64,000 nt of DNA from Gracilariopsis chorda. Lineage: Eukaryota; Rhodophyta; Florideophyceae; Gracilariales; Gracilariaceae. Positions 47,870 through 59,300 of the stretch are shown here, one piece after another. Position numbers and translations under genes: made by a program. The notes beneath the pieces were generated by a model that saw nothing but the letters and a program-made list of their open reading frames with translations, ran no database searches and was not told the DNA's origin. Each line of letters begins with the position of its first letter. Position 1 is the stretch's first letter. The stretch is from contig NBIV01000159.1 in NCBI GenBank assembly GCA_003194525.1, positions 62,001 to 126,000 of the forward strand, in the 5' to 3' direction.

Positions 47870-48700
47870 ATGGGAGAAGTTTACGACGTTGAAGCTGTGC
47901 CCCTCACCCTCGGAAAGAAGTCGCGATACACAGCAGCGCAAGACCTTGTCATTGCGCGCGAGGTCGCAGCTGCGATAGAGCATACGCCTCCGTATTGCGA
48001 GACGATAAAGCTGTTCGAAGAGGCAGCCAAAAAGGTCAACGCAAACTCTGCTTTTGCTGGTGAACCTATAGACTGGAAGCCACTTCAAGACCGCTACAGG
48101 CGTATGCAGGAGCAATAATGCAAGCATGGCGATGGTAATCAGCGGCTGTCAGGAGTGGGGGGAGGGGAGATGGGGGAGCTTGCCGATCTGCACATGACAA
48201 TGCAGGAGGCAAAAGACGATTACAACTCACAGAAAAAGGCACTGAAAACGGCTGAGCGCAAGAAGGAAGAAGATAAGGAACGCATAGGTGCCACTCTCAT
48301 GTCTGCGGCTACAAAGCGTAAGACTGTAAGTGATGCCGGAAGCAGCGGTTCGTCAGTAAATGGGGAGTCTTCGGACTCTGAGAAGGACAAGGGGAGCAGA
48401 AGCAGGAAAAGAGCCAAGAAGGGCAGCTGAGGTCAGCCAGTTGTTGGGAGTGAGATGGATCGCTTTGACTCTCATCTCAAAGAGGCTGATCTTGCTCGCG
48501 TAGACCTCGAACGCGAACGCTTGGCCTTTGAGCAGGAACGCCCAATTGCGGACCGTATCGGGCGCGAGAAGGAGCGCGAGGAAGGTAAAGAGATGTGCCA
48601 CTTAGAGCGAGAAGAGCGACGCGAAGAGCGTCTCGAGCATAGTAAGCTGGAGTTGGTGAAGCGTAAAGCGCTACTGGAGCTACTGGCTAAGCATAAGTAA
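47870..48700 (+). pseudogene. PIF/Harbinger Myb/SANT-like helper gene
   Basis: It starts at ATG 47870. The first 80 residues (YTAAQDLVIAREVAAAIEH ... WKPLQDRYRRM) form a Myb/SANT-like domain of the kind that helps Harbinger transposases bind DNA and enter the nucleus. Then come a Glu/Lys-rich helix (QEAKDDYNSQKKALKTAERK), a Ser/acidic plus basic patch (KGSRSRKRAKK, a likely nuclear signal) and a long coiled coil at the C terminus (DLERERLAFEQE ... LEREERREERLEH). All 277 codons are in one frame but interrupted by TAA 48116-48118 and TGA 48428-48430. It converges with the transposase gene, the usual two-gene layout of this superfamily. Confidence 0.78.
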
Positions 48701-48797
48701 AACTAACCTTTTCGCTCTCCATCGCCCTTTTTGGAGTAACGACCTGCATCTTTTACCATCAGAATCGCGCTAGCTTCCCCTCGAGGAGAACTCCCTG

Positions 48798-48858
48798 CGG
48801 AGAAAAAGTCCGCTCGCTTCGCGCCGTCGGTCCCCTCGGGACGCGGATTTTTTCCTCG
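48798..48858. repeat. Imperfect inverted repeat between the convergent Harbinger genes
   Basis: CGGAGAAAAAGTCCGC (48798-48813) faces GCGGATTTTTTCCTCG (48843-48858), 13 of 16 bases paired. Inside it is a small hairpin, GTCCC-CTC-GGGAC (48830-48842). Its location, between the 3' ends of two genes, would suit a transcript-end structure or the remains of an inserted element. Confidence 0.55.
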
Positions 48859-48879
48859 ATCCTCGGGACTCTCTGCGGG

Positions 48880-50065
48880 CTATTCGTTATGCGATACATA
48901 CTCTTCAAGAAGGGGAGGGGGCACACCGAAGTACTTTGATATCTGGTTGGGATAGCAACAGTGGCGGAAGTTCGACAACAGCATCGATGCTGTGTATAGC
49001 ATACCGATAGGTGATTCGAAAACCTTCGTCTTGCGCTTGAAGTCCACTGTAGCAAAGTGCATTTTGAGCTCTTTGAAGACCCACTCTATGCTGATACGTA
49101 CGCCTGACATAGTGCTGTTGAAAGCGTTCTGTGCTGGTGATAGGGTTGCATCTTGAAAGGGCACCACCATAAACCACCTTGCGCTATAACCCGAGTCTCC
49201 GTATATACAGTACGATACGTCTTGATGCTGCAGCACCTCTGGCAATTCTTCGTCCAATCCGGGGCGAATGTATAAGGTGCAGTCGTGTTTACGTGCTTCG
49301 ATTAGGCCATGTAGGTGCATGATAAGTCCATCAGGAGTATTTACGGCTTGGTACTTAAGCGCATGCTTGCGCTTATGTCCGTTGTAGATGACACGCTGCG
49401 CAAGGTTACCCTTTGGCCGTGCTATGCCAAGCACAGTCCCGTCTATAAAGCTGACGCAGTTCGGCAACGTATTGGACCTTCTATTAATCGCTTCCGCGTC
49501 CAACGAAAGTCTTGCACTGGGAAATTCGGCGCTGATGGGGCTGGTGAGCACATGCTTTCTTGCGTCAAGCAATAGCTCTATCGTTTCCCAAAAGATCTCG
49601 GAGAGCTGTGACGCGTGCTTGCCAAAAGAGCTCTTCCAAGTCTACCCAACGCGCTGGAGTAGCAAGTCGACGAAGTACGACGCAAGTGGCTAAAACAGGT
49701 GTGCAGGCGTACCGATTACGGGTAGTTGAAGTCTTAACAGAGGGCCAAGCCATAACAGGAACGAGCTTAGTAAGATCATCTTTACAAAAAAGAAATTGGG
49801 TTAGACAATCTAAGTCACTAAGCGAATTGAAGTTAAATGTAAAGTCAGTAAGAGATACACGGTTGCGACAGCGGAGGTGGTTGGTGTAGTTATCACGATG
49901 GTGCATGTAGTATTGCGCAAGCTTCAATAACGCGTGGTCCGAGCAAAAGGCAGAAGCTTTGTGCACATTACGCTTGCGAACGACAGCTTTTACTGCGCAA
50001 GTAGAAGTGAGGAATCTAGTTGCAATTGCAACTAGACCGTGGTCTTTTTGGCGATGACCAGACAT
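48880..50065 (-). pseudogene. PIF/Harbinger DDE transposase, one frame change
   Basis: The C-terminal part carries the DDE_4-type core: CVSFIDGTVLGIARP (first Asp), YCIYGDSGYSARW (second Asp) and RISIEWVFKELKMHF (catalytic Glu). The N-terminal part (KDDLTKLVPVMAWP, RNRYACTPVLATCVVLRRLA) is in another frame; the change lies at about 49,600-49,640, within LEELF. The likely start is the ATG at 50063-50065 (MSGHRQKDHGLV); an ATG 26 codons further upstream (50143) is also open. Only this single break is visible, so inactivation may be recent. The helper gene faces it 180 bp away. Terminal repeats could not be identified. Confidence 0.86.
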
Positions 50066-50143
50066 GGTGGCTGCTGCTAGGGTCCCGGAGCATGACAGAT
50101 GCTGAGGCCTTCCTGCGTAATAGTCAAGAGTCAACTTGTGCAT

Positions 50144-50527
50144 GCTTGGGTAAACCCTCCTACAACAGAATTCTATATCAATTTTAGTTTACACGTGGGC
50201 ATGCAAACTTCCCAGAATTCTGTGAGTGGCTCGCAGAATTCCGCGCAAGCGTAAGCTCTCTAATGAACAGACTGCTGATGTCTATGACGTGTTCCCTACG
50301 TTTTGGTTTATGTTGGAGGTATTGCTTAGCAGGACCCTTACAGGTTGGTTGGATATGACCCATGGCACTGGTGGTATGCTGTGCTTGGCAAGTACCCATG
50401 TTGTGGATGTTGGTGGCAGCGTTGTGTGTGAGTTGACGGAGAGTGGGCCAACCACCTATGTGGACCTCATATGGTGTGCATATATTCTTAGATAGTTATT
50501 GCATTTTATAGTGGTAGAACCAACTTA
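50144..50527. other. Flank of the Harbinger element
   Basis: It contains three AGAATTC words at 50170-50245. One more lies left of the element at 47671. These may belong to its termini but do not form a convincing terminal repeat. Confidence 0.3.
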
Positions 50528-50617
50528 AGGCAGGTTGAGGTCCACTCACCTCCCCTACAGTAAAGAGTAACCATACCTTCTTCCCGAAGGCCGGGCTATA
50601 GTTGTAACCACCTGCCT
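50528..50617. ncRNA. Possible structured RNA of about 90 nt
   Basis: AGGCAGGT (50528-50535) can pair with ACCTGCCT (50610-50617). Inside, GGTTGAG can pair with CTCACC, and CCTTC (50576-50580) with GAAGG (50586-50590). The branched shape is RNA-like but lacks tRNA box B and is not a tRNA. Prediction by eye only. Confidence 0.25.
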
Positions 50618-52962
50618 AGGTTTAGAACTCTTCGTGGAGTGTAACCACGTTTTATTCTGGTGCGTCTACCCCTCAGGGTCAACTGGAAAACATCGTATCG
50701 TCTGTCTCTTTTATTTCAGGGTCCAGCGTCTTCCCGACACTCAGATCAGTTTTCTTTCCTGTACAGGATACTCGTTTGGTTAAAAATATCTCTTTCAATC
50801 CGCCTACTGACCTGTTCCAGCTTTTCGCACGATCCTTGGCGTCACTTCTGATATTGTGTCCTGAGCACACTCACTGTTTTACGGTGCCCCATTGTTGGCT
50901 TCGTTTGCCCCTCTTTTGTTAGGTTTGCCGCCAATACGGTTGTTCATATCATTCCTTCTTTCCCACCTCTGTAGATATATCCAAAAACTCTTTTTGGTCT
51001 GAAACCGTGCGTTTGTAGCACTGAGCACGGACAGAGGGTTCTTACCAATGCAATTCGCTTCCCAAAGGAGCTGGCTTCGGATATCCGGTGGACATCACCC
51101 GCAGGGTTTTCCTCTAAACTACTTCAAAAAGAAGGTGATGAAGTTCAGGACTTCTGTGTGACAGAAAACAGTGCCCAATTATTGCCAGCAATGTTAAATA
51201 ATTTCAAGAACAGTAAAAATATCTCCGTGAAGTCCAATAGCTCTCTAGCATTTTTTGTCAATTGAAAACCTTGCTATAGAACAAACATGAACCCATATCT
51301 GATACGTGAATACTGTCTACACTAACAAAGTGAAAAATACATGGCAAGCCACATGATCACAATATCATCAATCACTGACGTACAAAATGTTATAATTTGA
51401 ACTCAAATACATATATTTCTTGGCTTAAATGAGAGTAAGGGGCCGTTTCTAGCTTTGAAGATACAATTGAACGACTACAGATACTAAGAGCATACAAATT
51501 AAACATAAACTCTAAAATACTCGAAAACATTTTACTACAGTTTTCTTACACGTCCATATCGCGTTTTGGCTACTACAAAGGGGGAAAAAATTATTCGAAT
51601 ATAGTAAAAAATAGGATAAAACAGATTGAAAAGATTTGAACATTACACCGGTCAGTAATTATTGACCAAAAACTTTAATGACATACATAGCATATGACAA
51701 GAAATAGAATAGCAAGAGCTCTTTTCATGCATAAATAGGAAAAAATACTTTTCAGTAGAGGTGAATGTGGAAAGGCAGCCAAAATTGAATGAAAAGCATG
51801 AGCTACGTAATATAAAATTCATGAAAAATACATTCTCTTCCTACAAGGAACTCCTTGAAAAAGATTGCTATCTACAAAATATTGCAGTCTAGAATATACT
51901 ACACCTCTCCCTAAGATACTGCCATGACTATAGCTCAAAAGTTAAACTGCAAAACAAGTACTTTATCTGTTCTCGTTATGGAAACGTTTTACCAAATCTT
52001 AAAATAACCATATCCGATGGATAAATTGCAAAATTGAATTATTGTACAATCAAACGCTGCTTTTACCTTCGAAAAATACTATTTCAATGTTTTCAAAAGT
52101 GCTGTGAAAATCTCTAACTGGAAGCACAGTTTATCAATTGTCTATAAACCTCAAAGAGAAGGACGACAACGCGTTCTATAATTTTTGTACTTGTGATATA
52201 AGGTGTATACTATTACAGAAGTACCGCTAAACGAATATAGGAACATTTTGAGATAAATTGTACAACTATAATGAAATTATACGAAAGAAAACAAAAGCAG
52301 AAAATAGAAGTTGACAACAAATTTCAAAAAAAGACGAAGAGTTGTAGTAGCATTGCTGTTTGTGCACCCAAGCGTGCAGGGCAATGCCAGGACCAATAAA
52401 CGTCATCGTATAATAACAGAACCTTTGGAGCTGAGCAGCAATAGCTTAATTATCATGGAATGTTCTTGGTAGCTAGTTTTAAAAGGATTGATTGCAGGCC
52501 TGTAGACGCAGGCTAAATATCTATACAAGCTTAGTTCGAGTCTGGTGTTCGGCACTCGGTCTTAACTCTCGTCGCGCCTTTTTTTCTTTCAGCCCCAGCA
52601 CTATCCAGCAGTAATAGAAGCAGACATTTGAATTCTAACAATACCACTTGATTTACAACATGTTTTGTACTCTTCAATTACGGCGAGAACAAGAGAAAAT
52701 ACAAAATTTAAATCAATAAGTGCAGCGTCAAAGCTACGCTGCTGTTCGAAAAGTGTGCTTAATCCGTAGTACACTTACTCGAGCTCTATGTTCCATCTAG
52801 GTACAGTGCGCGAAACGATAATAAATACGCCCTACTCTGCTTTCTTTCTCGCCACCTACCAGACCATTCGAGCACTCCCAACTAGAAACCTAGGTAGTGA
52901 ATAGGTAGATATAAAAACCCCCGGTCGCCTGTCGAACACGTACACCTGATCTATACTTATAG
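50618..52962. other. AT-rich intergenic stretch
   Basis: No gene is seen over 2.3 kb. Words GCGAAAC-AATAAATAC recur at about 52,808 and 52,983, the latter inside the left end of the Tc1-like element. A TATAAAA word lies near 52,911. Confidence 0.5.
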
Positions 52963-52989
52963 CTACGAAACAGTTATAAATACGCGAAA
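52963..52989 (+). repeat. Left inverted repeat of the Tc1-like element
   Basis: It begins CTACGAAACAGTTATAAATA and pairs with 54172-54198. Confidence 0.8.
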
Positions 52990-53031
52990 CAACAATAAAT
53001 ACACTTTACTTTACGTGCATCTACGCATAGC

Positions 53032-54035
53032 TCAGTACTTAGTAGCACCCGCCTTCTTCTCCATAACAGCACGAAGCCTTCTCGGTATAGACCTGTACAG
53101 CTGTTGAAGGTAATCTCCAGCTACATCGTCCCATACAGCAGTGATAGCGTTCTTAAGATAAGTTACATGACTGTACTGCTTTCCAAGTGCATAAACACGC
53201 CTAGCCATAAATCCCCACACATTTTCAATAATGTTCAAATTCGGGGACTTTGCAGGCCACGGTAGAACGCGTATATTCTTGGTACGTAGCCAGTTCCTTG
53301 TATAGAGAGAGGTATGTATGGAAGCATTATCCTGTTGAAAGTGCCAAGTCCGTTCTTCACCAAAGACACAACCTATCCATGGTAGTAGATTAGACTCTAG
53401 TCCCTCACTGTACTTTGTAGAATTCTGATTTCCAGTAATAAAAACCAAAGGACAGACTCCATAGAGAGATATTGCTCCCCATATCATAATCGAATCTGCT
53501 CCATTTTGACGCTTAGAAAACCGTTGAGGTTCCTTCCGAAGATCATGCCAATAGTATGCGAATCCATAAGGTCCATCTAGATTGAACTTCTTCTCATCGC
53601 TGAAAACTACCTTGCACCAGAAATAGTACCCACGAGATATATTATGACGTGCATATTCTATGCGTGCAGTTTTGTGCTTCTGAGTCATTAATGGACCGGT
53701 TTCCATTTTGAAATATTGAAGATGTTCACATTGACATAGTAATTGCTGAACTCTTTGCACCCCAATGGGTAAATTAAGCGACGATTTTAGTTGAGAAGCG
53801 GATTGAATGCCTTTAGAGGCTTCCCTCAGTAGTGCTCTGTTCTGTTGCACTGACATCTTGGACTTTTTCTTGACGTTTCCATGCGGTTTAGAATATTTTT
53901 GCGTCTCAGTGCTGATTGTACTGCTCCTAAACAGTGGTTGATAGTGTCAGCAATTTTTCGAAGAGACATTCCTTCATGTCTCAGGGCATGAATCTGGCCC
54001 AGCTCGAACTCAGAAAGATGAGGGTTTTTAGCCAT
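53032..54035 (-). pseudogene. Tc1-like DD34E transposase, one frame change
   Basis: The N-terminal part (FELGQIHALRHEGMSLRKIA) is the Tc1 helix-turn-helix, starting at the ATG 54033-54035. The catalytic part has VVFSDEKKFNLDGP (first Asp), WHFQQDNASIHTS (second Asp) and AKSPNLNIIENVWGFMARR (Glu), with 34 residues between the last two, hence DD34E. The two parts are in different frames, with the change near 53,890 in an A-rich run (CGCAAAAATATTC). A lost A would account for it, because the reading beyond (KPHGNVKKKSK) continues the family pattern. Everything else looks intact, so the element stopped moving recently or the base is an error. Confidence 0.88.
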
Positions 54036-54171
54036 GTTTGGTTTGGCAAAAGACTAGGCAAAAGTCGTCAAGAGGTGGCAAAGAACTGTTTATTTGATGG
54101 TGGTAAGTATCCACGGAACGGCTAAGGTGGTTTGAATATGGTGCGGTTTTTGTGGAAGTGTAGTTATTTAT

Positions 54172-54198
54172 TTTCGTGTATTTATCACTGTTTCGTAG
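54172..54198 (-). repeat. Right inverted repeat of the Tc1-like element
   Basis: Reverse complement of the left repeat with two mismatches. Confidence 0.8.
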
Positions 54199-56193
54199 GG
54201 TGTAGAGAAGTTTTTTATATTGGTAAAGTGACATTCTGCCTAGTGCAAAGTTGTGAGTTACAGGGTTGGTTAGGAGTAAATAGCCTCTACATTTACTAAG
54301 GCTACATGGCCAAAAACGGAGAGAAAGACGCAAAGCCTTTAAGAGTGCTGCGTGTATTTAATGTTGTTTCGCGGACTGTACAAGTTGTCAAACAATTTAT
54401 TTTAACCTTTGTGAACTTGTTTGGAACACGCGCTGCATAGCTGCGGGCCTTCGCCTTTTGAACACGGCTTGTGTTTTAGATATCAAGCGTTTCGACTTTC
54501 AAGGTAGTAACCGCTTCTAGACGGTTAGAGAAGAAAAGATGTGCATCCTTGTGTAAAACTTCCGACATTTATTTTTGTTGAACAGCAACAAGTCTTACAG
54601 TGTAGCGCGCAATCGAGGCTTTTCCGCGGTTTGCTGCATACTTCGCGCCCTTGTTCAGCGTTTAGATAAATGTTCACCTCACGCTGCGCAAACCGCTGAA
54701 GGCCACAGCGACGATGCCACGCGTGCAAGTGGTGCGAAAGTAGTACAGTGGCTCACGGTGTCTGCTGATGTGATTCTTGTTTTGCCATCAATTCAACATG
54801 ACACATAGTATTTACCTCCGATACTTATCAACGGGGTAATAGTGTTGCACTACTGACGTAAGCTCAAATACTTACGCTGACATGGCCTCGTGCAGCTCGC
54901 GCGGCTCCGAGGATGAGCTAAAATAAACTCCTGAGTCGCGCTTGGCACTGCCTGCCAAGTGCGGCGGACAGTGACGAAGAAGGAAGACTTCTCACTGCGA
55001 TTTCTCCCCTTTGACTGACACTGTGCGCTGCGCAAAATGTCCCCACATCCAATAAACAGTACTGCAACCCTCGCCAACAGTGTCAAAATCCTAAGTGAAC
55101 TTAACTCTGTCACCTTTACCTTGACAGCAACACAACACATCACGCTACTGTACGCACCGCCAAGAGTATAATCTTGATGAATTAGCCGGCCAGCATGGCC
55201 CGCCAATTCACCCGAGGCAGATGCAACATTTACCTTGTGGAGCAGCAACTGCACCAACATACGCATGGTCCCATGCGGATGTCGACGCAGCTTCTGAATC
55301 CGGTGTTGAACAATGCCGGTAAACTTTCGTTCTTGACCAACTCACTTAATAACTCTCGTAAACTGTGAATATCCAGTCGCCTCACGCAAGGCAAGATTGT
55401 GGACACACGCGCTGTGCGCGAGGGCCAGAACAAATAAAAGCACTGTCGCTCGGCGGCGGCGCCGATGCGGCGTCGAGTGTAGACAGGCGATGACGTTCGA
55501 TCCAATCCGGTCTTCCCACTACGTGCTAACTTAACTACATAAACAGCACAATAATTGAGGTTTTAAATACTGACTGCATTTCTTGTCTGCTTACCTTCGC
55601 GCCACATGTCTTATCTACCACCAAGCCTAACGGGAAGCTTGCCTTATCGATCGAAAACTGTAAGTACCAAGTGTACATGTGTATCGATTTTCGGTATTTT
55701 CTTCGTTGTGCTCATCCTAGCATGTCCCTTGTATGTACTACACACACACGAAGCACAGTTATCATAAGGACAGCCTCCCCCACAGCGCAGTGCCCACACA
55801 ATAATATCAAATGAAAGCTTTCATGCCGTTGTGCACCTCGTTGCCAGATAATTCCGTGGCACGTTCTAGTATTATCTTGCTGTGTTTCACCGCTGTGTTT
55901 GTTTTGGTTGAAACACGTTAAGCCTGTCAGCGTGATGCATTCCCTGAACACGATTTGCTCGGATTACTATGCGGCTTTCGTTTTGACGACAAACAACAAC
56001 AGGGATCCCACACAATGGCATTAGCCAAATACAGTATCGCTAAATGACGTTCATTGCCATGTTGCTTCTCTTCGTCCTTAACTTAGAAAAAAGTTGAGGA
56101 ATGTGTTGTTGACGCTTGCAATACACAATACCTGTATGCCTTTGCAAGCGTCCACGTTATTCGACGTTCGTTGTATCTAGCCAATTTTGTACT
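54199..56193. other. Intergenic; possible small minus-strand gene at 54850-55266
   Basis: A minus-strand frame of 138 codons (54850-55266) starts with ATG and has a hydrophobic, Cys-containing middle (SVMCCVAVKVKVTELSSLRI). An overlapping frame upstream (to 55505) has similar base composition, but no family is recognised. It may be an exon or chance. Nothing else is seen. Confidence 0.25.
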
Positions 56194-56200
56194 TATAAAA
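56194..56200 (+). promoter_or_regulatory. TATA box of the large secreted-protein gene
   Basis: TATAAAA lies in ACTTATAAAAGAGC, 134 bp before the chosen ATG. It predicts a leader of about 100 nt. Confidence 0.6.
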
Positions 56201-56327
56201 GAGCGACGGCTCACGTTCGAATCACTAACCCCCTTCCCCCACCCTCCCGGTGCTCACTGGCCGCTCCAGGAACACGCTGAGCTCGAGTAATTCCTCTGCT
56301 TCTTCATTTCCTACCACATCTTCCGCG

Positions 56328-59300
56328 ATGGCTTCCGCCTTCGCCTCTCGCTTCGTTCTTCTCGTTATCCTCTTCTGCTCCGTGTCCTGTGCTTTCACAC
56401 TCAATCAGACTGTCTCGCTCGTTCACGCTTCATCTCGCATTTCTAAGTCCTTCGTCCCCACTGCCACATCTCTCCTCCCACCTCTGCCACCCGTCCCGTC
56501 CAGCAATCTCGTTCATTCCGAGGATCCTATATTTACCGGCGGCGTCTACCGCGTGTCCGCCAACTTCATCAAATTTCCTTCCGATGTTGCGGATATCATC
56601 AACAAGGCCCGTTCTGAGAAGAAACCGGTGGAAGTATATGCCATCCACATTGCTATGTCCGGATCAGTCCAACTCAGCGGCATTCCAAACCTCAAGATAA
56701 TTTCGCACACGTGCACTTTTTTGTCTACGACCTATTTCACGACGCGTGGTACCCGTCCGTCGTACAAGTCTCGCTCGGCAGCACAGGGCGTGACGCCATC
56801 GAAACCACCTCGCTCGGGAAACAGCGGTAGTGTCTACCTCATGTGCTCACACCTGGCGAGCTCGCGCTCAGTCACGGTGTCTTTCTTCATGCAGGGTACG
56901 TCGGGTCTGTCTGGCCAGCGTGGCGGAAAAGGTCGCAATGGCATTGACGGCACGCCTGGCGTCGCGGGAAGGTGCAGGAAGAAGAAAATCTTCGGCATTC
57001 GCATCAAGTGCAAGAAATCCTACGGCCGGGCAGGGAAGGCAAGCACCGCCGGCACGAGTGGGGCACGCGGCGGTTCTGGCGGCGACGGCGGCAACGGCGG
57101 CAACCTCTCCGTTACTTACCAATCTTCAGGCCGGTTCCCTCTGAAGTTTCTCACGTACGAGAAGGGTGGAATAGGGGGCCCTGGTGGCTACGGCGGCCTC
57201 CCAGGGAAAAACGGTAAGTACATAGCGCCCATCTTGTATATGACAAGTTGCTCGCGCCGCTGCAATCCTCGTCAAAAGCGAGAGACCCGACCAACTCTTC
57301 CAACGTTGCGGTCCGGTGCACGCGGATCAACGGGCAGGGCGGGACGAAGCGGATACTCCGTGTTTGCCAAATCATGGAACCCTCAACACATGAGAATCGG
57401 GAACGACGACTTTGTCCGCTTCTTCGGCCTCGCTGAGCGGTACTATAATAACCTGGTGCTTAGTGGCAGCGCATCCGCGGCAACCATCAAAGAGGCGACC
57501 GCCGTCATGGACACTGTTGCGTTCTTCGCCGATATTCGCGGCAAGATCAGGTTGCCCGGGTACAGCAGCGCTCTCGTACGCACGATGGGCGAGCGAGCGC
57601 GGCTGGCTAAAAAAGCGGTGCAGCTGCGGGCAGCAATCTTCGGACCAGCAGCACTGTCCCGCGCGGCGCCAACCTCACTCGGTGCAGAAGTGTCGGCCGA
57701 GCTGCGCTACGCCGATGCGCTTCAGGCGCAGATGTCCACGTCTAGGCTACAGTCAAACGTGCTGGGTGCTGTGACTGAGGCGGCGGCTATCTCGATCCCG
57801 GCGACGAACTTCAACGCGCTGCGTGCAGACCTGCGTGCGCAGCGAGACAAATTCCGCCGCGCGGTCTTGGACACAGAGGCGCGTATCGAGGATGCAGCGG
57901 CGACGATCCGCGAGGAGGTAGACAAGCACGTGATCAAGAAGAAAGAGGCGGCGGACCGCGAGCGGCAGAAAAGGATGTTCAAGGCTCTCACATCAATCGT
58001 GAACATCGCAGTCGGCGTCGCAAGCCTCAACTTCAAGTCGATCTTCTCGTCCACGAAGACGATCATTGGCACTATTAAGGACATTAAAGTGTCATTCGAT
58101 GATATCGAGGCAATCACGTCGACAGTCGAGGGGATCCGCGACGACTTCAAGCAGTTGCGCAATGAGACGAAAGAGATCAAAGAGCTGCTGTCGACAGCGC
58201 AGGACGTGGCGTCGCATGTGTCGACCGTGCGTGATGGGTTTAAAAAGGCTGCCGTTGCGCAGTGCAGCTTCGCGGACTTGCAAGCGCTGATGCGCGATGC
58301 GCCAGACCGCGTGGACAAGTTTCCAAACCTCGTGGTGTACGACTCGGACTTTGCGCAGATCGACGACATTGGTGCAGTGGCCGAGCTGTCCAAGGCGCTG
58401 GTGAAAGTGCGCGCAAGCAAACTGACAGCGCAGTTCTCGTGCGTACTGGGCGACCGGCTCGAGGACGTGCCGTCCGTGAGAGTGGCGTTCGACAACTTCT
58501 TCACCCTTACGACGACGCGCATCGACGTGCTGGCGCGCATGGTGGACATCGACATCGAGTTGCGCCAGCTGAAAGTACGAGAGGACGGCGTGCTTGCTCA
58601 GCGAGACAGCCTGAAGCGGCTGCGCTCGTCCGCTGGCTCCCTGTCGGCGCGCGGGAATGCGCTGGCAGCGCTCGCTGTCGCGTTCGAGCGTGCGCGCATG
58701 CGCACCGTGGAGGTGCTTGACCGACTCGCAACCAGCTACGAGAACGTCGCGCTGCGCAGCTTCCAGCCGCTGCTCAACGCGTTTGCAAAGGAGCAGCTGT
58801 CTGACAACGGCGTATGCGGTTTCCAAGCGGCGAAGCAGTACGCTAGACTTGCAAGGCTACACGCGGATCTGCGCCGCTCGTTTCAAGGCGCGATGCAGTG
58901 CACGGCGCAGCGGGAGGTACCGGGCGTGACATATTACTCGTTCGACATCACGGCCGCCGATAGCCCTGAGGTGTTTGGCATCGACAGGCGCTCCGGCGGA
59001 CTGCGCACGGGCGCCGACAACCGCACTGCGATCATGCTGGACATTGCGAAGCACTGCGCCATGTACGGCGGCAACCACCCCCCACCGCGCATGCTGGCCA
59101 CGCCGGGCGCGCCGCCAGCCACGTGCTTCCCCAACAAACACACCTACAACGCGCGCATGGTGTCGATCGCCGTAGAGCTCGTCGGCGGCGACGATTCCAA
59201 GCTGCCACCGGGCAGGCGATCCGTGTTCGCAAGCATCAGTCAGGCGGGGCCGCAAACTTTCCACGCAAAGCCCGGCCACTTCAAGAGCGTACAGATGAAA

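Larger units (their letters stand above)
52963..54198 (-). mobile_element. Tc1/mariner-like DNA transposon
   Basis: Inverted terminal repeats of 27 bp (52963-52989 and 54172-54198) agree at 25 positions and begin CTACGAAACAGT. They flank a DD34E transposase on the minus strand. The true outer ends and the TA duplication are not certain, because the match stops abruptly at CTACG. Confidence 0.85.

Noticed and set aside
47671-50245. AGAATTCT words on both sides of the Harbinger genes as terminal repeats
   Set aside because: The word is itself a palindrome, recurs elsewhere, and the neighbouring bases do not continue the match.
54850-55505. Overlapping minus-strand frames as a confident gene
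   Set aside because: The upstream frame lacks an ATG, the two are in different frames, and no domain is seen; kept only as a weak note.
56215-56223. GTTCGAATC, like the T-arm of a tRNA
   Set aside because: No acceptor, D or anticodon arm fits upstream; the site lies in the leader of the large gene.
56250-56327. Upstream in-frame extension of the large gene
   Set aside because: It begins with GTG; the first ATG at 56328 is followed directly by a signal peptide.
57722-58826. Long minus-strand open frames (277 and 244 codons) inside the large secreted-protein gene
   Set aside because: They are mirror images of GC-rich coding sequence, have no domain, and the plus-strand protein explains the region.
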